DNA of 19,525 bases from Ettlia oleoabundans. Taxonomy: Eukaryota; Chlorophyta; Chlorophyceae; Chlamydomonadales. Position numbers and translations under genes: made by a program. The notes under the pieces are model-generated. The model searched no databases, was not told the origin of the DNA, and saw nothing but the letters and a program-made list of their open reading frames with translations. How positions within the stretch are numbered: position 1 is the stretch's first letter; each line of letters opens with the position of its first letter. Positions 1 to 8,122 of the stretch are shown piece after piece. The stretch lies in NCBI GenBank assembly GCA_019693395.1, contig JAAMXP010001681.1, positions 1 to 19,525 on the forward strand. Direction: 5' to 3'.

Positions 1-72
1 GGGGATGGGGGTCGGGTTTGGGTTTGGGTGGTGGGGGGATCGGCCGATGCCAACCGCTTGCATGCTTTGCAG

Positions 73-1994
73 GGGATGTGCTGAAAAACTACTGGCAGTG
101 GACCGTTTCAAACGGTGCGGGAGAGGCAGGGCCAAGCAGCAGCCGCCATGATCCAACCATTCCACCGCCTCTGCGTCTGAAGGACACCCGAGGTGCGAAG
201 CTGCCCCCCTCTGTGCGTGTGCTTGTCCTAAGGTGATGGTTGCCAATCTATAACCGGCAGCCGGGGGCATGCTCAATTCATTTCAAGCTGTAGTTGTGTC
301 AATCATCAAAGCAGAGACAAGGGGAAACTCTGCACAATGAGCCGGCATCGTTGTTTGTGTTTGTGCAGGCGTTGATCATCCAATCAGCTTCAACCCCTGC
401 AGCCAGAAAGGTTTTCGCTTGAAGGTGGGTAATGCCTGGATCCCCTGCTTGCCGAAAAGTGTGACACTCGCAGACATTCCTGCCGGTCGGCTAACCATCG
501 TAGCACAGTGTGTTCTCGCCTTCTCATCTCATCCAACATAATGTACAGTACCATGAGAGGCCTTCGGCAGTTAGCGAAGCTGGGCAGCACTCTGCTGCTT
601 CTCACACACCTCACAATCCTCTACAAGTGGTGCAGGGCCCTGAGCTGAAGGCTATGCTGAACAGCCTTAATGCACAGCACGGCGACCGACTCATCATCAC
701 GCCACTACCTGCGGAACCTGGCAGTTCTTTCAATGCCTTTTTGAGAGGCAAGGTGCAGCTTGCGGAAATGTGCACAGTTGAACAGGCGGCGCACGATGAA
801 GGCGAGCGTTCCCATGAGGCGCCTGCTGGCGGTGCACCGGGAGATGATACGATATGGGAGCAGCTGGCAGAGCTGTCGAAATGGCTGGGATGGGCGTTGC
901 CATCCAACACCATCAGAGGTGCGTTCCTTACCAACTTTAAAAAACCAGCGCCAAATGCCTGCTAAAGAATGACATTGCAGAGTGACTGACCACTCCCTGG
1001 TGCCGCTTGGGTGACTGAAAGTGGGGGCACCTGGACTGAAAGGTGATGTGTGGCAAGTGACTTTTTTTTTAGCCTTCGACCTGCTGCCTGCTTTACAGCC
1101 TTTGAGGACGCCTACCTGTACCGCATGAGCGCTGCACGCCGCACCTTCACATACCACCGCATTCGCTGTCACCACCAGGCAGGCGACGCTGCGGTGGTAA
1201 ATGCCACTGCCGAGAGAGTGGTGCAGGAACAGCCAGCAGGGCCTCAGCTGCAGGATGATAAGGTGTGGCAGCAGCTGATAGAGTTGCAGCCTGTGCTGAC
1301 AGAGCTGGGGCTGCCAGTCAACACCATAGCAGGTGGGATGAGGCGGCAATCACTTCTCTAATCAACAGTACGATTATGGTGCATGATCAAGGGGAAGGCG
1401 GGAAATCCTGCCACAGCCCGGCAACGTGCAGTCTTTCCTGCTTTCATGCGCCTGCTGGTGCAAAGGTTGTTACAATCTTCTGTTCAAATGGCCGGTGTTT
1501 AATGGTGCTTTCCTTCGGCCAACTGTGCTGCAGCTTTTGAGGATGCGTTCGAAGCCATGAGGTCTGCACAACGCACGTTCATTCATAACCGCATACTGCG
1601 TGACCAGGCAAGCAATCGTACAGGAGTGACAGCTGATGTGGAAGAAGCAGTGACAGAGTATAACAGGCACAGGAGCTGGCAGTAGGACAATCAAGCAGGC
1701 AGCTGCAGTTGGCGCTTGCCAAGATGCCTCAATGGCAACACCTGGCCTGCTGCGATGATGACAGGCAGCTTTCTAATCCCCCACCACATACATACAGCCA
1801 CCCAACCACCCCACTCACTATTTCTCTCTTACAGCTTGGACGTCCGTGCATTTGTGGGCTTCCTCAGTGTTGTTGGGAACAGGTCTCATCATGTCTGCAT
1901 CAGACGTCTTCATTTCCTGGGATTTGCCCAACAGCTTGCGTTATTGGGTGCTGTTGGTGTCTTGTTAATGTCCAAGGCCTTTTCAGCTGCTTGA
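73..1994 (+). CDS. B3-like domain protein with duplicated helical module and hydrophobic C-terminus (5' end off window)
   Basis: Six exons are modelled: 73-192, 369-424, 636-918, 1099-1332, 1534-1681, 1835-1994. All junctions are GT-AG and phases match (1, 0, 1, 1, 2). The start lies left of the window; about 333 residues are visible, ending at TGA 1992-1994. The first three exons read like a B3 DNA-binding pseudobarrel: a TIPPPLRLKD strand region, then VDHPISFNP, GFRLK and GPELKAMLNSLNAQHGDRL, whose final GD fits the B3 'L..GD.L' signature. Then a module (DDTIWEQLAELS...SNTIRG / AFEDAYLYRM...) is repeated as DDKVWQQLIELQ...VNTIAG / AFEDAFEAMR. The last exon ends in a hydrophobic stretch (LALLGAVGVLLM) a few residues from the C-terminus. 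Related to the minus-strand gene at 8046-9852. B3 proteins bind DNA in the nucleus; that function is inferred by fold only. The splice model is more certain than the B3 assignment. Confidence 0.65.
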
Positions 1995-2060
1995 AGCAGT
2001 ACCCGATGTTATCCATCTTGCCTCTGCTTGCAGCAGCATGTCGTTGCTGCTGCCTGCCGC

Positions 2061-2682
2061 TGCTGCCTGGCAGCATCACGAGTAGCATAAATTTGATTGT
2101 TTTATTGAAATTGCAAGCGACTCAATCGCAGCTCCTTGGCTGCCGGCATCCACGCTGGATCCCTGTCTGCCTGCCGAGGCGGCCAGCTTGGACGCCAGGG
2201 GCGGCATCCACCCTGGCTGCCGCCATCCACCCTGGCTTTCGAGCACTGGCTGCTTTGTGCGCATATCGCGCAGAATTGAATCGCTGAGTAGAAGCTGCTG
2301 TCTAAGATCGTTTCTTGGGAGCAGCGTGCACCATTACAGCAGGCAGAGCTTGCCGCTCATGGCCCAAAATCTGCAGCAGCGGCGGCGCTGCCGCTGCCCG
2401 GCAATATCACGAGTAGACTAAAATGTTTTTTTTGAAACTGCAAGCGACTCAATCGCCTCTCCTTGACTGCCGGCATCCACCCTGGCTGCCTGCCCCGGCG
2501 GCCAGCTTGGATGCCAGGGGCGGCATCCACCTTGGCTTTCGAGCACTGGCTGCTTTGTGTGCAAATTCCGCTGAGTAGATGCTGCTGACTACGGTCGTCT
2601 GTGGAAGCAGGGTGCACCATTACAGCAGGCAAGCTCTGCCGCTCATGGCCCAAGATCTGCAGCGGCGGCGGCGCTGCCAACC
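2061..2682. repeat. Imperfect tandem duplication, two copies about 331 nt apart
   Basis: Copy 1 runs from about 2061 to 2399 and copy 2 from about 2392 to 2682. Matching landmarks: ATCACGAGTAG (2074 / 2405), GCAAGCGACTCAATCGC, CTGCCGGCATCCAC, CGGCCAGCTTGGA, TTTCGAGCACTGGCTGC, GTGCACCATTACAGCAGGC and GCTCATGGCCCAA. The copies differ by substitutions and small indels, including an extra CCACCCTGGCTGC segment in copy 1, so the duplication is not recent. No coding frame is conserved between them, which suggests non-coding DNA. Confidence 0.85.
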
Positions 2683-2866
2683 TTGACCAACGCTGCCAGG
2701 CTGTCAGCACCAACGGATGACCCTCCCCTTGGACTTATTGTGTCGACAATATCTACAACTGTCACTCGAGACGTTCTGGATTTATACAACACTTTCCTTA
2801 ATATCCCTTAATATCCCAAACAGCGCCTAATAGCAAGTGTGTTGGCGCTGCTTCCCAAGCAGATGC

Positions 2867-2928
2867 TTACACAATTTGCGCCAACATTCTTTGACTCATA
2901 GCAGGACCCGCTGCAAACGACATTTACA
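2867..2928 (-). terminator. Two candidate TGTAA poly(A) signals
   Basis: On the minus strand TGTAA occurs at 2924-2928 and 2867-2871, about 66 and 123 nt beyond the TGA at 2994. TGTAA is the usual poly(A) motif of chlorophycean algae. Their position supports a minus-strand transcript ending here. Confidence 0.4.
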
Positions 2929-2993
2929 GCTGCTATTCGCTTGTATATACGTTCATACTCACAACAGATGCTTGGTTTTTGCCATATCCATAA

Positions 2994-3730
2994 TCATTCC
3001 AGCGCCCGCTGCACCGCCAGCAGCGCTTGGCCACGGTTTGCCTGCTGACCAAGAGATAGCTCCAGCTGCTGGCCCCCTCCTGGAACCCGCAGCTCCCAGC
3101 CAACAGCGCGCCCGCACACCTGCGCCAGCACTGCCGCCAGGCAGCCGTAACGCTCGGCGCTTTGCAGCAGCGGTGCGGCAGGGATGACAAGCGCAATTGC
3201 CCCCCCAACAGCCCTTAACAGCACTGGACTGACCCCACCTTTGCCTGGTGCAAGAGCCGTATGGGCATGTCCTGGTGCTGCACCCCGGCCAGCACCCAAA
3301 TCTTGCAGTACCAAGCCGCGTACCGCCAGCAGCAGCACCTCCAAGGCAGCACCATTTCCTTCTTCGCCTCCGCCTGGGTGGGCAAGCAGCTGGGCTGTGC
3401 TGTCTTCCCCCCGGCCCATCACCAGGTCCGCCTGCCAGCCAGCTGTTGCCAGGTCATCAAAGCAGCCCAGCAGTTTCTCCAAGACTTCCTCCTGCGACCC
3501 CTGCCCCACTCTCACAACGTAGAAGCCAAGGTCCCGCCGCAGCTGATGCTGAGAGCTGCCGGTGCGCCGCTGCCGCCCTGATGGAGAGGCATAGGCGCTG
3601 CTGGTTGGGGCTGTGTTTCTGCAGGTGTCGCGGGTGGCGGCGCCTTTTGACGCAAGTGCTGCTGGTTGGGGTGCTGTCTGTGCGGGTGCTGCTGGTTGGG
3701 ACGCTATCTGTGCAGGTGCTACTGATTGAG
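2994..3730 (-). CDS. Unidentified protein, 3' exon with Ala/Pro/Gln-rich linker
   Basis: A minus-strand frame is open without interruption from about 3862 down to TGA at 2994-2996. Codon use is strongly gene-like in the lower part (CTG, GAG, GTG, GCG favoured). From the N-terminal side it has a low-complexity linker with repeats of the type SQPAAPAQTAPQPAA (about 3640-3730), a basic segment (SGRQRRTGSSQHQLRR), then a possible folded part beginning DLGFYVVRVGQGSQEEVLEK and containing CFDDLATAGWQADLV and AVLAQVCGRAVGWELRV. I recognise no family. The upper limit is uncertain: no ATG is in frame, so an upstream exon is expected; CAG sites near 3622 and 3730 are candidate acceptors. Other frames on the plus strand are also open here, so a shadow frame cannot be excluded. 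Confidence 0.42.
3655..3730. repeat. Minisatellite with about 30-nt unit
   Basis: The plus strand repeats GTGCTGCTGGTTGGG followed by GTGCTGTCTGTGCGG or a close variant (ACGCTATCTGTGCAG). There are just over two units here plus a degenerate partial copy near 3598-3615. On the minus strand it encodes the Ala/Pro/Gln-rich linker of the adjacent candidate gene. Confidence 0.7.
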
Positions 3731-4049
3731 CAATCGGGGAAGGCCCGGCTGTGCACGTGGAGGGGAGGCAGTGAGCTGCGCTGCGGCAGCGGCTGGCACC
3801 AAAGCTGCAGAGCTGCCGCCAGGGCTGCTCCCAGCAGCATCTGCCGCATCTGTCCTGCCAACGTCACCGTCCTGCAGTGATGTTGTTGGCATAGTATGCT
3901 TAGCATGAGGTTCGTGAGTTTATAAAGAGCGGAGTGTGACTGAAGGAATCAACCAAAAGAGCAATGCAGCTAAGAGCGACAAGGCACCTGCCACTACTGC
4001 TATTGCTGCCCTCATGCTCGCACCTGCTGCCTTTGCTGGGGCCCCTGAT

Positions 4050-4200
4050 GCCGGTCCTTCTGCTCCTCTTGCTCCTGCTGCTGCTGCGGCTGCTGCTGCT
4101 CCTGCTGCTGCCGCTCCTTCTGCTGCTCTCGCTCCTGGCTCTTCTGCCCCTGCTGATGCCGCGGCTGCCCATGTTGCTGCTGCTAATGGTGCTGGTGGTG
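4050..4200. repeat. CTG/CAG-rich trinucleotide tract
   Basis: Dense, impure GCT/CTG triplets occupy about 150 nt. Because of the triplet bias every frame is open: poly-Leu and poly-Ala on the plus strand, Ser/Arg and poly-Gln on the minus strand. It lies immediately 3' of the TAG at 4183 that is taken as the end of the ankyrin gene, so it is probably 3' UTR or spacer. The minus-strand Gln frame (about 3985-4182) ends at a possible donor GTGCGA and could be an exon of the next gene, but nothing else supports that. Confidence 0.75.
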
Positions 4201-5977
4201 CTCGTTATCTTGTTGATGCAGCTGCTGAGGTGACACTCTTGGGGCGCCATCTGTTGAGGTGTGAGGCTCTTGTGACAACTGAATGCAATAGAAGAGTAAG
4301 AGGGAATGGAGGATTGGGTAAGGCGCAGCGGGAGGCGTCTGCTGTAGCATCGACACGTGTGACAGGCACGCCAGAGCAACATGCAGGGGATGTGACATGC
4401 CATTCCCGCTGGGCCCGTGTTGGCATCGCATCATGCTGTGCACAGCACGCGCGTGGCAGGCAGAAAACTGCAACCCACCACCCCTTGTATCTGTGTTCAA
4501 ACCCACATGCCTGCGACTGTGGCCCGGTGATGGTGTGCTGAGGGCACCACAGCGCGCACGCTTGGCTGGAGGAGCGGAATCGTCTGCACGGTGTGGGGCC
4601 TGCCCTGAGTCGCTGCATGTCACCCGCACCAAAATATCTGCCAGCTTGCTGCGCTTTCGGGAAGAAGTGGAATGCAAGGGTGTCCGCCCGTACTTGTCCA
4701 GCATGCTGCAGCATTTGCACAAACATTGTAGAAATCAGAATACTCAATGGTTGGGTGATGACTGTTTGGTTGTATTTTGCTGTACTTAACCTATTGTGTC
4801 AAACAGCTGAACTGAGTTCGTGCCGTTGGTGCTGATACCATGCAGCAGCCAACTTCAGGTTTGCACGGCCACAAGAAGGCCCACTAGCTTGCGGCAGCAA
4901 GCACACCAGCAGCAGCAGCAGGCAGCTGGCCACAATCAGCAGGAATGCAACAGCTGCTGTCACGCACCTGGGGTCTGCCTCATGCTCCATCAGCATCTTC
5001 GCCAGATGCTGCGAACCATGCCGCGCCGCTAGATGATTCGCGGTGATTCGCCTGTTGCGGCGCTCTGCTGGTTGCAAAGCAGGGCGGCATGTACCAGCCC
5101 ATCCGCTCCTGCCGCTGCGACTGTCAACAACTGCTCCACCATGCTTGTGACTACCGCTTCATCACGCTGTTCCTTCAGAATCAAGCATTTTGTAACATAC
5201 CAGACATGCGGTGCCCTGTGCTCAGCATACTGCACCTCAGAGCATAGTGCAGAGTGGTCTCCTCATGCCTGTCGGGAATGCTGGCATGGGCCCCCCGACT
5301 CAACAGATACTGCACCGCAGCCGTGTCACCCTGCGGCATGAAGCATGTGGGGGTAAAGTTTGGTGTTGAGGACCCAATGACTACCCGCGAGCAGTGAATA
5401 TCTAGTAGCATGCGGTAAGCTGGAATTATGGTGTGTGGAAAGGTCACATTCCGATGGATGCATCATGCAGCAGGATCGATAACATGAGTAAGACAGTGCA
5501 GGCGCTGAACGGCAGTTGAGCAGTTGCCTGTCATCACGCCAATCTGCCAACTCAGCTGCCCAACCCTTATTGGACGCAGGGCTGTCAGCGCACCTGTGAC
5601 GCTGCGCAGTGCAGAGGCGTTTCGCCAGCGTTGTTCTGCACGTTCACCTCAGCGACACACTCATCCACCAAGCACTACAACAGTGCCGTGCACCCAAATG
5701 CGAAACAGGCCGCCAAGTGCAACGGTCGGTGCTTGTCCGCGTCAGGTCGGTTTGCATCAACGCCATGCGCCTTGAAAAGCCTTAGCAAGCGTGTTGTGCG
5801 CTCCAGCACTGTTTTCTTGGCCTTTAAGCAAGTCAACATCCGCAAGTCATGCATGGGCGTGCGGCGATCTGCCGTGTCAGCCACATCGGGAGGGCATCCC
5901 CAATTGATTAGGAAAACAGCAAGCTTGTCGTAATCGCCAGCTAGCGCGTAGTGCAGCACAGTGTTGCCACGCTCTCC
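4183..5977 (-). CDS. Ankyrin-repeat protein gene, apparently disrupted
   Basis: Exons on the minus strand: 5594-5977, 5236-5330, a segment ending at 4968, 4507-4705 and 4183-4278. Clear ankyrin repeats: GNTVLHYALAGDYDKLAVFL, RRTPMHDL, HRPLHLAACF, NNAGETPLHCAASQGDTAAV, ETTLHYALR, NHLAARHGSQHLAKMLMEH, DKYGRTPLHS. Several junctions match in phase: 5594/5330 (phase 0) joins CAASQ to GDTAAV, and 4968/4705 (phase 2) joins HEADP to SMLDKYG. After the repeats comes a basic PPAKRARC segment that could be a nuclear signal, then a Gln/His-rich tail ending at TAG 4183-4185. Two defects: an in-frame TAG at 5675-5677 inside a repeat, and ankyrin-like sequence in two different frames between about 5040 and 5180 with no splice able to join them. 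It is either a pseudogene or carries sequence errors. The 5' end beyond 5977 is not identified. Ankyrin repeats bind proteins; partner unknown. Confidence 0.7.
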
Positions 5978-6705
5978 CTATCCTGCACATACACATACAG
6001 CAGGACAAGCCAGGAGGCATGATGCAGCAGAGATCAGGCTGCGCTGTACAAGGGCGGTGCTGTCCTGCCTGAAACCAGGTCAAGCGCGGGTACTGTTCGA
6101 GCACTCCAGGCTGGGTCGCCTCCTCTCCTTGATGTCAACTTTGGATTGGAATGAGCCCTAAACGCCGCGATAGCCGGCGGACAGGGTTTATAGTAGAGCT
6201 TGCACAAACCTGGTTGCGGAACATACGCATCCGCTGCTCTGCACAAACATTTTCCAGAAGCGCTGACCTCCGATACGCCCTGATCACTCGCAGCGGCGCG
6301 TTCTTTGAACTCACGCATCAGTGCGCTATCGTCTCTTCTATGACCCATCTCGAAGCAGTCACTTGCTTTCGCGCGAGAGCCGCACAAAACCAGCCCGGGT
6401 GCAAGCACCACTTTGCTGCAGAGCTGGAGCCTGCTGCGTGCGCTGTGGGACGGGCCATCCGGCGGCGGCGGATGAGGTACGCTGTTAAATGCATACAACA
6501 TTGGATATCTGTTTGTCCGAGCACATAACCGGCAAATTTATGTGCTGCCTGCGTTTCGTCTAGCATGGCACCATGAGTTGTGGTGGCATTGGTGTTTGTC
6601 AGATGTGGCGCCACTCGGAGCCCTGCCACCTGCCACTGCTGCAAATGCCGCTTCCGTAAGAGGAAGGGTCTTTTATAATCTATTCATTCAACAAATTTTT
6701 GAAAT
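5978..6705. other. Region with no firm gene; possible 5' exon of the ankyrin gene
   Basis: On the minus strand an ATG at about 6350 opens a frame starting MGHRRDDSALMREFKERAAA, in good coding style, and could be a first exon of the ankyrin gene, but I found no donor that joins it in phase to 5977. The rest shows only short overlapping open frames. Confidence 0.25.
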
Positions 6706-7172
6706 TCAACACAACGCAGGGTCACGAACAGCTTGCGCAACCAGCAAGATCTGACCCACCCATAAAAGCTTTCGGAGAGTAGTGTTGGCCAAATCTGGTG
6801 CCGCCTCTACCGCCTGTGTGCCCAGCCCAATTACGGGGCCTCCCTGAGCCAAGCACACGTCCAAGCGGCCATCTCCCTGCACACATATGCGAGGGCGGAG
6901 GGTGCTTTCTGCGGTTTTTGTTTGAGACGGGGAAACTTGCGGGGATGGAAAGTACAAACACTTTCGGAAGGAGAACGGCGTTCTAAGGACAATCTACTGA
7001 GCATCCCTACAAACTTGAATGGCAGCAGTGCATGCACGTAACCAGGTCTTCCCGGAAGGATGCTGGCGCGACGACATGCTCCGCGGAAAGGACAGGGGAG
7101 TCTAAGCTGTAGCACCTGACCTGTTGCGAGTGTAGCGTCCACCGTGTTCGACTGCCGATCGCATATTGACGT
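6706..7172 (-). CDS. Two spliced exons of an unidentified gene
   Basis: A good donor (CAG|GTGCTA, exon ending at 7116) and a good acceptor (TGTGTGCAG, exon starting at 6876) on the minus strand join two open segments. Read in phase 0, the joined product is ...CDRQSNTVDATLATGQ + GDGRLDVCLAQGGPVIGLG... ending at TGA 6706-6708. Read in phase 1 it continues an upstream open frame (AEPTLLPAEEDTSPPQRTQQ, about 7172-7240) into an Arg/Gly-rich product (RPRNWAGHTGGRGG) that ends earlier. Both are open, so the splice is better supported than the frame. No family recognised. No start is seen. Confidence 0.33.
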
Positions 7173-7350
7173 CTAAAGGCCGTGCCTGCTGGGTGCGCTG
7201 TGGCGGGCTGGTGTCCTCTTCCGCTGGCAGAAGGGTCGGCTCAGCCACGCCTCTTTGCAACTGCTACATGCTGATATGACCATGTGTCCCGCATTTTGAC
7301 ACCGTCACCCTACAGTTCAGCTTCACGCGGTTGTTGTTATATTCCAGGGA

Positions 7351-7827
7351 CCTGCGCAAGCAGCAGGTTGCAGTACCTGTTATGCACATTGCCGGGGAGT
7401 CCTGGTATCAGCGGAAACCAGAAAACAAGGAATCACTGTGCAGCACATTGGGTCCACCCAGTTGTTTGCCCTGCCACCTGTTGATCCCTGCGTTGTGCAC
7501 AACGAGTCGCTGAGTGCTGACTGCTACTGCTGTGCGCCGCATTCTTGGTCACTGCTTGGACCACAGGCAGTGCTGACACTATCGCTCATCCCACAGCGTG
7601 TGTCAGTATGGGTCTTGCCCCACGTTGCCAATCTGCTTGGCAGTACCGCAACGGCAACTGCATCGCATCTTGCGCCTAATGAAGGGGCAGCCCAACTGTG
7701 TAAAGCATCAGCTGCAGTACTCATTGATCGTAGATGTGTGTTTACCGGAACAACCATACGATTAACCAATTCCAAAAAACAAGTTGACCTATCGTACTGT
7801 GGTGTCATTTGCAGCAACAACCACTAG
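7351..7827 (+). CDS. Possible exon with long open frame, unidentified
   Basis: After a pyrimidine-bearing acceptor-like site (TTATATTCCAG, ending at 7350) the plus strand stays open to a TAG at 7825-7827. The middle reads [19 protein letters not shown], which looks like protein, while its last part is less convincing. A second frame over the first 160 nt ([20 protein letters not shown]) looks equally coding, so an unseen splice or a frameshift is possible. A TGTAA at 7699-7703 would fit an earlier end. No domain recognised. Confidence 0.22.
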   Translation, partial: PAQAAGCSTCYAHCRGVLVSAETRKQGITVQHIGSTQLFALPPVDPCVVHNESLSADCYCCAPHSWSLLGPQAVLTLSLIPQRVSVWVLPHVANLLGSTATATASHLAPNEGAAQLCKASAAVLIDRRCVFTGTTIRLTNSKKQVDLSYCGVICSNNH

Positions 7828-7923
7828 CTTGCACCCAACTCCCACAGAAGCCTGCTATGCCCCACATAAACACAAGTCCCAGCTAAGCTAGGCGCTACTC
7901 ACTCCCAATTATTGATTGGTATG

Positions 7924-7928
7924 TTACA
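7924..7928 (-). terminator. Candidate TGTAA poly(A) signal of the B3/coiled-coil gene
   Basis: Minus-strand TGTAA 118 nt beyond the TGA at 8046, a normal spacing for green-algal genes. Confidence 0.45.
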
Positions 7929-7952
7929 AGGCATGCAATTTCAAGTCACACA

Positions 7953-8122
7953 CCTAAGAGCGACAGAGAATACGAGCTGCTGTACCAGCTGCTGCCAGAC
8001 AGGACCTACGAGGGATGCATAACCAGCCTGCAGCCTCCGGGGTCATCAGTCATGCTTCTGCGTCAGCAATTGCAGTGCAACCCATTCACGCATGGCTGTC
8101 AACTCGCCCGCCTGGTGGTTGG
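7953..8122 (+). CDS. Possible plus-strand terminal exon overlapping the end of the B3/coiled-coil gene
   Basis: Following an AG near 7959 the plus strand reads SDREYELLYQLLPDRTYEG and continues open to a TGA at about 8120-8122. The first 28 residues have convincing composition and codon use; the remainder lies antisense to the last exon of the minus-strand gene (8046-8195) and may not be coding. The upstream exon was not found, so this could also be a chance open frame inside the 3' UTR of the minus-strand gene. Confidence 0.25.

Larger units (their letters stand above)
1995..2993. other. Intergenic stretch without a supported gene
   Basis: About 1 kb between the end of the plus-strand B3-like gene and the end of the minus-strand gene at 2994. 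It contains the 331-nt tandem duplication described separately. Several open frames of 60-190 codons run through it on both strands, but none has coherent splice sites or a recognisable domain. No TGTAA poly(A) motif for the plus-strand gene was found here; two reverse-strand copies near 2870 and 2926 fit the minus-strand gene. Confidence 0.5.

Noticed and set aside
14..28. GGGTTTGGGTTTGGG resembles a telomeric repeat
   Set aside because: Only two units, unit differs from known algal telomeres, and it lies inside an intron upstream of the exon at 73.
1683..1685. TAG taken as the stop of the first gene (...RHRSWQ)
   Set aside because: A GT donor overlaps it (GGCA|GTAGGA) and joins in phase 2 to a convincing exon at 1835, so the TAG is probably intronic.
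3936..4541. 201-codon Ala-rich and 89-codon Leu-rich plus-strand frames
   Set aside because: Both are by-products of the CTG/GCT triplet tract; they run antisense to ankyrin-gene exons at 4183-4278 and 4507-4705.
4183..5677. Alternative genetic code with TAG as glutamine
   Set aside because: The TAG at 4183 works as a normal stop for a phase-consistent final exon, and other genes here use no in-frame TAG, so one TAG at 5675 is better explained by mutation or error.
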